DNA of 64,000 bases. Origin: Phytophthora colocasiae (lineage: Eukaryota > Oomycota > Peronosporomycetes > Peronosporales > Peronosporaceae). The stretch spans positions 466,501 to 530,500 of the forward strand of contig JAGKQI010000030.1 in NCBI GenBank assembly GCA_018806915.1, read 5' to 3'. The number at the start of each line of letters is the position of its first letter. Within the stretch, counting starts at the first letter, position 1. The notes under the pieces were generated by a model. It was not told the origin of the DNA, made no database searches, and saw nothing but the letters and a program-made list of their open reading frames with translations. A program made the position numbers and the translations under genes. Shown in pieces: positions 20,301 to 35,200 of this stretch.

Positions 20301-23300
20301 ATTTTGCACCAACTTGGCCCTCCTGAGCTTCTTCTGTCTGGCGAAGGAGTTCAAAACCCCAAACTAGTGATATCGAGGTGCCCAAAACTGTTAACTTTGG
20401 GTTGGGGGACCCCACGATACCCGCGACAGAGGGGCAAAACCGGTTGAGGGGGACCCCCGGACCCCGCCGATACACGTGTATCGGCTGAAACATATATATA
20501 GGGTTGCGCCGGATCGTGGGGCCGGAGGACAAACTTTGAGACGAGACTGTGTGCGTTGTAGTTGGCGGTAGCGGGCAAGTCGCGGCGCAAATCGTATCTA
20601 CGGATCAAGGCGCGTCGAGTGGTACCGGTGGCGGGTCATGTATGTGCACAACCATTCCGCCCCGTCTATGTAAAGATGGCGTATACAATGCACGCGAACA
20701 CGCACGTGGGAGGAAACAAACGACACACTTTTCCGCTTCTAGGATGTGCACCGACTATGTATATACGTATACCACCTGTTTGTGTGCACGAAACCGAGCA
20801 TGTATGCTGCGTGTATTCCGTGTCGTGCTTTCTATCCGTGAGTGTACTAGTAGCCACTGTAATGTTGTTGCAGGCTGCTTCTATCCGCTGATTGGCTACG
20901 AACTTGACATAAAACGGCTGTCTGTGGTTTGTAGTCGGATTCGGTATGGTCAAACAGACACCCTTGCGAAATTTCAGGCCCGCCAGGTCTGTAGTTGCTG
21001 CAGTATTACAATCTAATCGCTGATTGGTTATTGCGTGTATACACGCCCTTCTATGTCCATTCTCATAGTGAACGATGTAGACATCGATATCTTACGAGTG
21101 GCTGTTTTTTTCGCGCGAATTTTGCACCAACTTGGCCCTCCTGAGCTTCTTCTGTCTGGCGAAAGAGTTCAAAAACCCAAAAAAGTTAAATCCAGGTGCC
21201 CAAAACTTTTAACCTTTGGTTTGGGGACCCCAACAAACAAGGCAAATGGGACCCCCGACAGAGGGGCAAAACCGGTTGAGGGGGACCCCCGGACCCCGCC
21301 GATACACGTGTATCGGCTGAAACATATATATAGGGTTGCGCCGGATCGTGGGGCCGGAGGACAAACTTTGAGACGAGACTGTGTGCGTTGTAGTTGGCGG
21401 TAGCGGGCAAGTCGCGGCGCAAATCGTATCTACGGATCAAGGCGCGTCGAGTGGTACCGGTGGCGGGTCATGTATGTGCACAACCATTCCGCCCCGTCTA
21501 TGTAAAGATGGCGTATACAATGCACGCGAACACGCACGTGGGAGGAAACAAACGACACACTTTTCCGCTTCTAGGATGTGCACCGACTATGTATATACGT
21601 ATACCACCTGTTTGTGTGCACGAAACCGAGCATGTATGCTGCGTGTATTCCGTGTCGTGCTTTCTATCCGTGAGTGTACTAGTAGCCACTGTAATGTTGT
21701 TGCAGGCTGCTTCTATCCGCTGATTGGCTACGAACTTGACATAAAACGGCTGTCTGTGGTTTGTAGTCGGATTCGGTATGGTCAAAAAGACACCCTTGCG
21801 AAATTTCAGGCCCGCCAGGTCTGTAGTTGCTGCAGTATTACAATCTAATCGCTGATTGGTTATTGCGTGTATACACGCCCTTCTATGTCCATTCTCATAG
21901 TGAACGATGTAGACATCGATATCTTACGAGTGGCTGTTTTTTTCGCGCGAATTTTGCACCAACTTGGCCCTCCTGAGCTTCTTCTGTCTGGCGAAGGAGT
22001 TCAAAACCCCAAACTAGTGATATCGAGGTGCCCAAAACTGTTAACTTTGGGTTGGGGACCCCACGATACAGGGCAAAGGGGACCCCCGACAGAGGGGCAA
22101 AACCGGTTGAGGGGGACCCCCGGACCCCGCCGATACACGTGTATCGGCTGAAACATATATATAGGGTTGCGCCGGATCGTGGGGCCGGAGGACAAACTTT
22201 GAGACGAGACTGTGTGCGTTGTAGTTGGCGGTAGCGGGCAAGTCGCGGCGCAAATCGTATCTACGGATCAAGGCGCGTCGAGTGGTACCGGTGGCGGGTC
22301 ATGTATGTGCACAACCATTCCGCCCCGTCTATGTAAAGATGGCGTATACAATGCACGCGAACACGCACGTGGGAGGAAACAAACGACACACTTTTCCGCT
22401 TCTAGGATGTGCACCGACTATGTATATACGTATACCACCTGTTTGTGTGCACGAAACCGAGCATGTATGCTGCGTGTATTCCGTGTCGTGCTTTCTATCC
22501 GTGAGTGTACTAGTAGCCACTGTAATGTTGTTGCAGGCTGCTTCTATCCGCTGATTGGCTACGAACTTGACATAAAACGGCTGTCTGTGGTTTGTAGTCG
22601 GATTCGGTATGGTCAAACAGACACCCTTGCGAAATTTCAGGCCCGCCAGGTCTGTAGTTGCTGCAGTATTACAATCTAATCGCTGATTGGTTATTGCGTG
22701 TATACACGCCCTTCTATGTCCATTCTCATAGTGAACGATGTAGACATCGATATCTTACGAGTGGCTGTATTTTTTTCGCGCGAATTTGGCACCAACGTGG
22801 CCCGCCTGAGCTTCTTCGGTCTGGCGAAGGAGTTCAAAACCCAAACTAGTGATATCGAGGTGCCCAAAACTGTTAACTTTGGGTTGGGGACCCCACGATA
22901 CAGGGCAAAGGGGACCCCCGACAGAGGGGCAAAACCGGTTGAGGGGGAACCCCCGGACCCCGCCGATACACGTGTATCGGCTGAAACATATATATAGGGT
23001 TGCGCCGGATCGTGGGGCCGGAGGACAAACTTTGAGACGAGACTGTGTGCGTTGTAGTTGGCGGTAGCGGGCAAGTCGCGGCGCAAATCGTATCTACGGA
23101 TCAAGGCGCGTCGAGTGGTACCGGTGGCGGGTCATGTATGTGCACAACCATTCCGCCCCGTCTATGTAAAGATGGCGTATACAATGCACGCGAACACGCA
23201 CGTGGGAGGAAACAAACGACACACTTTTCCGCTTCTAGGATGTGCACCGACTATGTATATACGTATACCACCTGTTTGTGTGCACGAAACCGAGCATGTA

Positions 23301-26300
23301 TGCTGCGTGTATTCCGTGTCGTGCTTTCTATCCGTGAGTGTACTAGTAGCCACTGTAATGTTGTTGCAGGCTGCTTCTATCCGCTGATTGGCTACGAACT
23401 TGACATAAAACGGCTGTCTGTGGTTTGTAGTCGGATTCGGTATGGTCAAAAAGACACCCTTGCGAAATTTCAGGCCCGCCAGGTCTGTAGTTGCTGCAGT
23501 ATTACAATCTAATCGCTGATTGGTTATTGCGTGTATACACGCCCTTCTATGTCCATTCTCATAGTGAACGATGTAGACATCGATATCTTACGAGTGGCTG
23601 TTTTTTTCGCGCGAATTTTGCACCAACTTGGCCCTCCTGAGCTTCTTCTGTCTGGCGAAGGAGTTCAAAACCCAAACTAGTGATATCGAGGTGCCCAAAA
23701 CTGTTAACTTTGGGTTGGGGACCCCACGATACAGGGCAAAGGGACCCCCGACAGAGGGCAAAACCGGTTGAGGGGACCCCCGGACCCCGCCGATACACGT
23801 GTATCGGCTGAAACATATATATAGGGTTGCGCCGGATCGTGGGGCCGGAGGACAAACTTTGAGACGAGACTGTGTGCGTTGTAGTTGGCGGTAGCGGGCA
23901 AGTCGCGGCGCAAATCGTATCTACGGATCAAGGCGCGTCGAGTGGTACCGGTGGCGGGTCATGTATGTGCACAACCATTCCGCCCCGTCTATGTAAAGAT
24001 GGCGTATACAATGCACGCGAACACGCACGTGGGAGGAAACAAACGACACACTTTTCCGCTTCTAGGATGTGCACCGACTATGTATATACGTATACCACCT
24101 GTTTGTGTGCACGAAACCGAGCATGTATGCTGCGTGTATTCCGTGTCGTGCTTTCTATCCGTGAGTGTACTAGTAGCCACTGTAATGTTGTTGCAGGCTG
24201 CTTCTATCCGCTGATTGGCTACGAACTTGACATAAAACGGCTGTCTGTGGTTTGTAGTCGGATTCGGTATGGTCAAACAGACACCCTTGCGAAATTTCAG
24301 GCCCGCCAGGTCTGTAGTTGCTGCAGTATTACAATCTAATCGCTGATTGGTTATTGCGTGTATACACGCCCTTCTATGTCCATTCTCATAGTGAACGATG
24401 TAGACATCGATATCTTACGAGTGGCTGTTTTTTCGCGCGAATTTTGCACCAACTTGGCCCTCCTGAGCTTCTTCTGTCTGGCGAAGGAGTTCAAAACCCC
24501 AAACTAGTGATATCGAGGTGCCCAAAACTGTTAACTTTGGGTTGGGGACCCCACGATACAGGGCAAAGGGACCCCCGACAGAGGGCAAAACCGGTTGAGG
24601 GGGACCCCCGGACCCCGCCGATACACGTGTATCGGCTGAAACATATATATAGGGTTGCGCCGGATCGTGGGGCCGGAGGACAAACTTTGAGACGAGACTG
24701 TGTGCGTTGTAGTTGGCGGTAGCGGGCAAGTCGCGGCGCAAATCGTATCTACGGATCAAGGCGCGTCGAGTGGTACCGGTGGCGGGTCATGTATGTGCAC
24801 AACCATTCCGCCCCGTCTATGTAAAGATGGCGTATACAATGCACGCGAACACGCACGTGGGAGGAAACAAACGACACACTTTTCCGCTTCTAGGATGTGC
24901 ACCGACTATGTATATACGTATACCACCTGTTTGTGTGCACGAAACCGAGCATGTATGCTGCGTGTATTCCGTGTCGTGCTTTCTATCCGCGAGTGTACTA
25001 GTAGCCACTGTAATGTTGTTGCAGGCTGCTTCTATCCGCTGATTGGCTACGAACTTGACATAAAACGGCTGTCTGTGGTTTGTAGTCGGATTCGGTATGG
25101 TCAAACAGACACCCTTGCGAAATTTCAGGCCCGCCAGGTCTGTAGTTGCTGCAGTATTACAATCTAATCGCTGATTGGTTATTGCGTGTATACACGCCCT
25201 TCTATGTCCATTCTCATAGTGAACGATGTAGACATCGATATCTTACGAGTGGCTGTTTTTTTTCGCGCGAATTTTGCACCAACTTGGCCCTCCTGAGCTT
25301 CTTCTGTCTGGCGAAGGAGTTCAAAACCCCAAACTAGTGATATCGAGGTGCCCAAAACTGTTAACTTTGGGTTGGGGACCCCACGATACAGGGCAAAGGG
25401 ACCCCCGACAGAGGGCAAAACCGGTTGAGGGGGACCCCCGGACCCCGCCGATACACGTGTATCGGCTGAAACATATATATAGGGTTGCGCCGGATCGTGG
25501 GGCCGGAGGACAAACTTTGAGACGAGACTGTGTGCGTTGTAGTTGGCGGTAGCGGGCAAGTCGCGGCGCAAATCGTATCTACGGATCAAGGCGCGTCGAG
25601 TGGTACCGGTGGCGGGTCATGTATGTGCACAACCATTCCGCCCCGTCTATGTAAAGATGGCGTATACAATGCACGCGAACACGCACGTGGGAGGAAACAA
25701 ACGACACACTTTTCCGCTTCTAGGATGTGCACCGACTATGTATATACGTATACCACCTGTTTGTGTGCACGAAACCGAGCATGTATGCTGCGTGTATTCC
25801 GTGTCGTGCTTTCTATCCGCGAGTGTACTAGTAGCCACTGTAATGTTGTTGCAGGCTGCTTCTATCCGCTGATTGGCTACGAACTTGACATAAAACGGCT
25901 GTCTGTGGTTTGTAGTCGGATTCGGTATGGTCAAACAGACACCCTTGCGAAATTTCAGGCCCGCCAGGTCTGTAGTTGCTGCAGTATTACAATCTAATCG
26001 CTGATTGGTTATTGCGTGTATACACGCCCTTCTATGTCCATTCTCATAGTGAACCATGTAGACATCGATATCTTACGAGTGGCTGTTTTTTTCGCGCGAA
26101 TTTTGCACCAACTTGGCCCTCCTGAGCTTCTTCTGTCTGGCGAAGGAGTTCAAAACCCCAAACTAGTGATATCGAGGTGCCCAAAACTGTTAACTTTGGG
26201 TTGGGGACCCCAGGATACCGGGCAAAGGGGACCCCCGACAGAGGGCAAAACCGGTTGAGGGGGACCCCCGGACCCCGCCGATACACGTGTATCGGCTGAA

Positions 26301-29300
26301 ACATATATATAGGGTTGCGCCGGATCGTGGGGCCGGAGGACAAACTTTGAGACGAGACTGTGTGCGTTGTAGTTGGCGGTAGCGGGCAAGTCGCGGCGCA
26401 AATCGTATCTACGGATCAAGGCGCGTCGAGTGGTACCGGTGGCGGGTCATGTATGTGCACAACCATTCCGCCCCGTCTATGTAAAGATGGCGTATACAAT
26501 GCACGCGAACACGCACGTGGGAGGAAACAAACGACACACTTTTCCGCTTCTAGGATGTGCACCGACTATGTATATACGTATACCACCTGTTTGTGTGCAC
26601 GAAACCGAGCATGTATGCTGCGTGTATTCCGTGTCGTGCTTTCTATCCGTGAGTGTACTAGTAGCCACTGTAATGTTGTTGCAGGCTGCTTCTATCCGCT
26701 GATTGGCTACGAACTTGACATAAAACGGCTGTCTGTGGTTTGTAGTCGGATTCGGTATGGTCAAACAGACACCCTTGCGAAATTTCAGGCCCGCCAGGTC
26801 TGTAGTTGCTGCAGTATTACAATCTAATCGCTGATTGGTTATTGCGTGTATACACGCCCTTCTATGTCCATTCTCATAGTGAACGATGTAGACATCGATA
26901 TCTTACGAGTGGCTGTTTTTGTCGCGCGAATTTTGCACCAACTTGGCCCTCCTGAGCTTCTTCTGTCTGGCGAAGGAGTTCAAAACCCCAAACTAGTGAT
27001 ATCGAGGTGCCCAAAACTGTTAACTTTGGGTTGGGGGACCCCACGATACAGGGCAAAGGGGACCCCCGACAGAGGGGCAAAACCGGTTGAGGGGACCCCC
27101 GGACCCCGCCGATACACGTGTATCGGCTGAAACATATATATAGGGTTGCGCCGGATCGTGGGGCCGGAGGACAAACTTTGAGACGAGACTGTGTGCGTTG
27201 TAGTTGGCGGTAGCGGGCAAGTCGCGGCGCAAATCGTATCTACGGATCAAGGCGCGTCGAGTGGTACCGGTGGCGGGTCATGTATGTGCACAACCATTCC
27301 GCCCCGTCTATGTAAAGATGGCGTATACAATGCACGCGAACACGCACGTGGGAGGAAACAAACGACACACTTTTCCGCTTCTAGGATGTGCACCGACTAT
27401 GTATATACGTATACCACCTGTTTGTGTGCACGAAACCGAGCATGTATGCTGCGTGTATTCCGTGTCGTGCTTTCTATCCGTGAGTGTACTAGTAGCCACT
27501 GTAATGTTGTTGCAGGCTGCTTCTATCCGCTGATTGGCTACGAACTTGACATAAAACGGCTGTCTGTGGTTTGTAGTCGGATTCGGTATGGTCAAACAGA
27601 CACCCTTGCGAAATTTCAGGCCCGCCAGGTCTGTAGTTGCTGCAGTATTACAATCTAATCGCTGATTGGTTATTGCGTGTATACACGCCCTTCTATGTCC
27701 ATTCTCATAGTGAACCATGTAGACATCGATATCTTACGAGTGGCTGTTTTTTTTCGCGCGAATTTTGCACCAACTTGGCCCTCCTGAGCTTCTTCTGTCT
27801 GGCGAAGGAGTTCAAAACCCAAACTAGTGATATCGAGGTGCCCAAAACTGTTAACTTTGGGTTGGGGACCCCACGATACAGGGCAAAGGGGACCCCCGAC
27901 AGAGGGCAAAACCGGTTGAGGTGGACCCCCGGACCCCGCCCATACACATGTATCGGCTGAAACATATATAGGGTTGCGCCGGATCGTGGGGCCGGAGGAC
28001 AAACTTTGAGACGAGACTGTGTGCGTTGTAGTTGGCGGTAGCGGGCAAGTCGCGGCGCAAATCGTATCTACGGATCAAGGCGCGTCGAGTGGTACCGGTG
28101 GCGGGTCATGTATGTGCACAACCATTCCGCCCCGTCTATGTAAAGATGGCGTATACAATGCACGCGAACACGCACGTGGGAGGAAACAAACGACACACTT
28201 TTCCGCTTCTAGGATGTGCACCGACTATGTATATACGTATACCACCTGTTTGTGTGCACGAAACCGAGCATGTATGCTGCGTGTATTCCGTGTCGTGCTT
28301 TCTATCCGTGAGTGTACTAGTAGCCACTGTAATGTTGTTGCAGGCTGCTTCTATCCGCTGATTGGCTACGAACTTGACATAAAACGGCTGTCTGTGGTTT
28401 GTAGTCGGATTCGGTATGGTCAAACAGACACCCTTGCGAAATTTCAGGCCCGCCAGGTCTGTAGTTGCTGCAGTATTACAATCTAATCGCTGATTGGTTA
28501 TTGCGTGTATACACGCCCTTCTATGTCCATTCTCATAGTGAACCATGTAGACATCGATATCTTACGAGTGGCTGTTTTTTTCGCGCGAATTTTGCACCAA
28601 CTTGGCCCTCCTGAGCTTCTTCTGTCTGGCGAAGGAGTTCAAAACCCCAAACTAGTGATATCGAGGTGCCCAAAACTGTTAACTTTGGGTTGGGGGACCC
28701 CACGATACAGGGCAAAGGGGACCCCCGACAGAGGGGCAAAACCGGTTGAGGGGACCCCCGGACCCCGCCGATACACGTGTATCGGCTGAAACATATATAT
28801 AGGGTTGCGCCGGATCGTGGGGCCGGAGGACAAACTTTGAGACGAGACTGTGTGCGTTGTAGTTGGCGGTAGCGGGCAAGTCGCGGCGCAAATCGTATCT
28901 ACGGATCAAGGCGCGTCGAGTGGTACCGGTGGCGGGTCATGTATGTGCACAACCATTCCGCCCCGTCTATGTAAAGATGGCGTATACAATGCACGCGAAC
29001 ACGCACGTGGGAGGAAACAAACGACACACTTTTCCGCTTCTAGGATGTGCACCGACTATGTATATACGTATACCACCTGTTTGTGTGCACGAAACCGAGC
29101 ATGTATGCTGCGTGTATTCCGTGTCGTGCTTTCTATCCGTGAGTGTACTAGTAGCCACTGTAATGTTGTTGCAGGCTGCTTCTATCCGCTGATTGGCTAC
29201 GAACTTGACATAAAACGGCTGTCTGTGGTTTGTAGTCGGATTCGGTATGGTCAAACAGACACCCTTGCGAAATTTCAGGCCCGCCAGGTCTGTAGTTGCT

Positions 29301-32255
29301 GCAGTATTACAATCTAATCGCTGATTGGTTATTGCGTGTATACACGCCCTTCTATGTCCATTCTCATAGTGAACCATGTAGACATCGATATCTTACGAGT
29401 GGCTGTTTTTTTTTCGCGCGAATTTTGCACCAACTTGGCCCTCCTGAGCTTCTTCTGTCTGGCGAAGGAGTTCAAAACCCCAAACTAGTGATATCGAGGT
29501 GCCCAAAACTGTTAACTTTGGGTTGGGGGACCCCACGAGAAAGGGCCAAGGGACCCCCGACAGAGGGCAAAACCGGTTGAGGGGACCCCCGGACCCCGCC
29601 GATACACGTGTATCGGCTGAAACATATATATAGGGTTGCGCCGGATCGTGGGGCCGGAGGACAAACTTTGAGACGAGACTGTGTGCGTTGTAGTTGGCGG
29701 TAGCGGGCAAGTCGCGGCGCAAATCGTATCTACGGATCAAGGCGCGTCGAGTGGTACCGGTGGCGGGTCATGTATGTGCACAACCATTCCGCCCCGTCTA
29801 TGTAAAGATGGCGTATACAATGCACGCGAACACGCACGTGGGAGGAAACAAACGACACACTTTTCCGCTTCTAGGATGTGCACCGACTATGTATATACGT
29901 ATACCACCTGTTTGTGTGCACGAAACCGAGCATGTATGCTGCGTGTATTCCGTGTCGTGCTTTCTATCCGTGAGTGTACTAGTAGCCACTGTAATGTTGT
30001 TGCAGGCTGCTTCTATCCGCTGATTGGCTACGAACTTGACATAAAACGGCTGTCTGTGGTTTGTAGTCGGATTCGGTATGGTCAAACAGACACCCTTGCG
30101 AAATTTCAGGCCCGCCAGGTCTGTAGTTGCTGCAGTATTACAATCTAATCGCTGATTGGTTATTGCGTGTATACACGCCCTTCTATGTCCATTCTCATAG
30201 TGAACCATGTAGACATCGATATCTTACGAGTGGCTGTTTTTTTTCGCGCGAATTTTGCACCAACTTGGCCCTCCTGAGCTTCTTCTGTCTGGCGAAGGAG
30301 TTCAAAACTCAAACTAGTGATATCGATGTGCCCAATACTGTTTACTTTGGGTTGGGTGACCCCACGATACAGGGCATATGGGACCCCCGACAGAGGGGCA
30401 AAACCGGTTGAGGGGGACCCCCGGACCCCGCCGATACACGTGTATCGGCTGAAAAAAATATATAGGGTTGCGCCGGATCGTGGGGCCGGAGGACAAACTT
30501 TGAGACGAGACTGTGTGCGTTGTAGTTGGCGGTAGCGGGCAAGTCGCGGCGCAAATCGTATCTACGGATCAAGGCGCGTCGAGTGGTACCGGTGGCGGGT
30601 CATGTATGTGCACAACCATTCCGCCCCGTCTATGTAAAGATGGCGTATACAATGCACGCGAACACGCACGTGGGAGGAAACAAACGACACACTTTTCCGC
30701 TTCTAGGATGTGCACCGACTATGTATATACGTATACCACCTGTTTGTGTGCACGAAACCGAGCATGTATGCTGCGTGTATTCCGTGTCGTGCTTTCTATC
30801 CGTGAGTGTACTAGTAGCCACTGTAATGTTGTTGCAGGCTGCTTCTATCCGCTGATTGGCTACGAACTTGACATAAAACGGCTGTCTGTGGTTTGTAGTC
30901 GGATTCGGTATGGTCAAACAGACACCCTTGCGAAATTTCAGGCCCGCCAGGTCTGTAGTTGCTGCAGTATTACAATCTAATCGCTGATTGGTTATTGCGT
31001 GTATACACGCCCTTCTATGTCCATTCTCATAGTGAACGATGTAGACATCGATATCTTACGAGTGGCTGTTTTTTTCGCGCGAATTTTGCACCAACTTGGC
31101 CCTCCTGAGCTTCTTCTGTCTGGCGAAGGAGTTCAAAACAAACTAGTGATATCGAGGTGCCCAAAACTGTTAACTTTGGGTTGGGGACCCCACGATACAG
31201 GGCAAAGGGGACCCCCGACAGAGGGCAAAACCGGTTGAGTGGGACCCCCGGACCCCGCCGATACACGTGTATCGGCTGAAACATATATATAGGGTTGCGC
31301 CGGATCGTGGGGCCGGAGGACAAACTTTGAGACGAGACTGTGTGCGTTGTAGTTGGCGGTAGCGGGCAAGTCGCGGCGCAAATCGTATCTACGGATCAAG
31401 GCGCGTCGAGTGGTACCGGTGGCGGGTCATGTATGTGCACAACCATTCCGCCCCGTCTATGTAAAGATGGCGTATACAATGCACGCGAACACGCACGTGG
31501 GAGGAAACAAACGACACACTTTTCCGCTTCTAGGATGTGCACCGACTATGTATATACGTATACCACCTGTTTGTGTGCACGAAACCGAGCATGTATGCTG
31601 CGTGTATTCCGTGTCGTGCTTTCTATCCGCGAGTGTACTAGTAGCCACTGTAATGTTGTTGCAGGCTGCTTCTATCCGCTGATTGGCTACGAACTTGACA
31701 TAAAACGGCTGTCTGTGGTTTGTAGTCGGATTCGGTATGGTCAAACAGACACCCTTGCGAAATTTCAGGCCCGCCAGGTCTGTAGTTGCTGCAGTATTAC
31801 AATCTAATCGCTGATTGGTTATTGCGTGTATACACGCCCTTCTATGTCCATTCTCATAGTGAACGATGTAGACATCGATATCTTACGAGTGGCTGTTTTT
31901 TTTTTCGCGCGAATTTTGCACCAACTTGGCCCTCCTGAGCTTCTTCTGTCTGGCGAAGGAGTTCAAAACCCAAACCTAGTGATATCGAGGTGCCCAAAAC
32001 TGTTAACTTTGGGTTGGGGGACCCCACGATACAGGGCAAAGGGGACCCCCGACAGAGGGGCAAAACCGGTTGAGGGGGACCCCCGGACCCCGCCGATACA
32101 CGTGTATCGGCTGAAACATATATATAGGGTTGCGCCGGATCGTGGGGCCGGAGGACAAACTTTGAGACGAGACTGTGTGCGTTGTAGTTGGCGGTAGCGG
32201 GCAAGTCGCGGCGCAAATCGTATCTACGGATCAAGGCGCGTCGAGTGGTACCGGT
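17324..32255 (+). repeat. Satellite units 5-22, GTTTGTGTGCACG variant
   Basis: All 18 units carry the one-base-longer GTTTGTGTGCACG form, which opens a 155-codon frame absent elsewhere. Other markers vary from unit to unit: CCGTGAG or CCGCGAG, GAACCATG or GAACGATG, TCAAACAGAC or TCAAAAAGAC. Runs such as units 17-20 (27272-30593, all GAACCATG) show local duplication. Confidence 0.85.
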
Positions 32256-35200
32256 GGCGGGTCATGTATGTGCACAACCATTCCGCCCCGTCTATGTAAA
32301 GATGGCGTATACAATGCACGCGAACACGCACGTGGGAGGAAACAAACGACACACTTTTCCGCTTCTAGGATGTGCACCGACTATGTATATACGTATACCA
32401 CCTGTTTGCAGCACGAAACCGAGCATGTATGCTGCGTGTATTCCGTGTCGTGCTTTCTATCCGTGAGTGTACTAGTAGCCACTGTAATGTTGTTGCAGGC
32501 TGCTTCTATCCGCTGATTGGCTACGAACTTGACATAAAACGGCTGTCTGTGGTTTGTAGTCGGATTCGGTATGGTCAAACAGACACCCTTGCGAAATTTC
32601 AGGCCCGCCAGGTCTGTAGTTGCTGCAGTATTACAATCTAATCGCTGATTGGTTATTGCGTGTATACACGCCCTTCTATGTCCATTCTCATAGTGAACGA
32701 TGTAGACATCGATATCTTACGAGTGGCTGTTTTTTTTCGCGCGAATTTTGCACCAACTTGGCCCTCCTGAGCTTCTTCTGTCTGGCGAAGGAGTTCAAAA
32801 CCCCAAACTAGTGATATCGAGGTGCCCAAAACTGTTAACGTTGGGTTGGGGACCCCACGATACAGGGCAAAGGGACCCCCGACAGAGGGGCAAAACCGGT
32901 TGAGGGGACCCCCGGACCCCGCCGATACACGTGTATCGGCTGAAACATATATATAGGGTTGCGCCGGATCGTGGGGCCGGAGGACAAACTTTGAGACGAG
33001 ACTGTGTGCGTTGTAGTTGGCGGTAGCGGGCAAGTCGCGGCGCAAATCGTATCTACGGATCAAGGCGCGTCGAGTGGTACCGGTGGCGGGTCATGTATGT
33101 GCACAACCATTCCGCCCCGTCTATGTAAAGATGGCGTATACAATGCACGCGAACACGCACGTGGGAGGAAACAAACGACACACTTTTCCGCTTCTAGGAT
33201 GTGCACCGACTATGTATATACGTATACCACCTGTTTGCAGCACGAAACCGAGCATGTATGCTGCGTGTATTCCGTGTCGTGCTTTCTATCCGTGAGTGTA
33301 CTAGTAGCCACTGTAATGTTGTTGCAGGCTGCTTCTATCCGCTGATTGGCTACGAACTTGACATAAAACGGCTGTCTGTGGTTTGTAGTCGGATTCGGTA
33401 TGGTCAAACAGACACCCTTGCGAAATTTCAGGCCCGCCAGGTCTGTAGTTGCTGCAGTATTACAATCTAATCGCTGATTGGTTATTGCGTGTATACACGC
33501 CCTTCTATGTCCATTCTCATAGTGAACGATGTAGACATCGATATCTTACGAGTGGCTGTTTTTTTCGCGCGAATTTTGCACCAACTTGGCCCTCCTGAGC
33601 TTCTTCTGTCTGGCGAAGGAGTTCAAAACCCCAAACTAGTGATATCGAGGTGCCCAAAACTGTTAACTTTGGGTTGGGGGACCCCACGATACAGGGCAAA
33701 GGGGACCCCCGACAGAGGGGCAAAACCGGTTGAGGGGAACCCCCGGACCCCGCCGATACACGTGTATCGGCTGAAACATATATATAGGGTTGCGCCGGAT
33801 CGTGGGGCCGGAGGACAAACTTTGAGACGAGACTGTGTGCGTTGTAGTTGGCGGTAGCGGGCAAGTCGCGGCGCAAATCGTATCTACGGATCAAGGCGCG
33901 TCGAGTGGTACCGGTGGCGGGTCATGTATGTGCACAACCATTCCGCCCCGTCTATGTAAAGATGGCGTATACAATGCACGCGAACACGCACGTGGGAGGA
34001 AACAAACGACACACTTTTCCGCTTCTAGGATGTGCACCGACTATGTATATACGTATACCACCTGTTTGCAGCACGAAACCGAGCATGTATGCTGCGTGTA
34101 TTCCGTGTCGTGCTTTCTATCCGTGAGTGTACTAGTAGCCACTGTAATGTTGTTGCAGGCTGCTTCTATCCGCTGATTGGCTACGAACTTGACATAAAAC
34201 GGCTGTCTGTGGTTTGTAGTCGGATTCGGTATGGTCAAACAGACACCCTTGCGAAATTTCAGGCCCGCCAGGTCTGTAGTTGCTGCAGTATTACAATCTA
34301 ATCGCTGATTGGTTATTGCGTGTATACACGCCCTTCTATGTCCATTCTCATAGTGAACGATGTAGACATCGATATCTTACGAGTGGCTGTTTTTTTCGCG
34401 CGAATTTTGCACCAACTTGGCCCTCCTGAGCTTCTTCTGTCTGGCGAAGGAGTTCAAAACCCCAAACTAGTGATATCGAGGTGCCCAAAACTGTTAACTT
34501 TGGGTTGGGGACCCCACGATACAGGGCAAAGGGACCCCCGACAGAGGGGCAAAACCGGTTGAGGGGACCCCGGACCCCGCCGATACACGTGTATCGGCTG
34601 AAACATATATATAGGGTTGCGCCGGATCGTGGGGCCGGAGGACAAACTTTGAGACGAGACTGTGTGCGTTGTAGTTGGCGGTAGCGGGCAAGTCGCGGCG
34701 CAAATCGTATCTACGGATCAAGGCGCGTCGAGTGGTACCGGTGGCGGGTCATGTATGTGCACAACCATTCCGCCCCGTCTATGTAAAGATGGCGTATACA
34801 ATGCACGCGAACACGCACGTGGGAGGAAACAAACGACACACTTTTCCGCTTCTAGGATGTGCACCGACTATGTATATACGTATACCACCTGTTTGCAGCA
34901 CGAAACCGAGCATGTATGCTGCGTGTATTCCGTGTCGTGCTTTCTATCCGTGAGTGTACTAGTAGCCACTGTAATGTTGTTGCAGGCTGCTTCTATCCGC
35001 TGATTGGCTACGAACTTGACATAAAACGGCTGTCTGTGGTTTGTAGTCGGATTCGGTATGGTCAAACAGACACCCTTGCGAAATTTCAGGCCCGCCAGGT
35101 CTGTAGTTGCTGCAGTATTACAATCTAATCGCTGATTGGTTATTGCGTGTATACACGCCCTTCTATGTCCATTCTCATAGTGAACGATGTAGACATCGAT

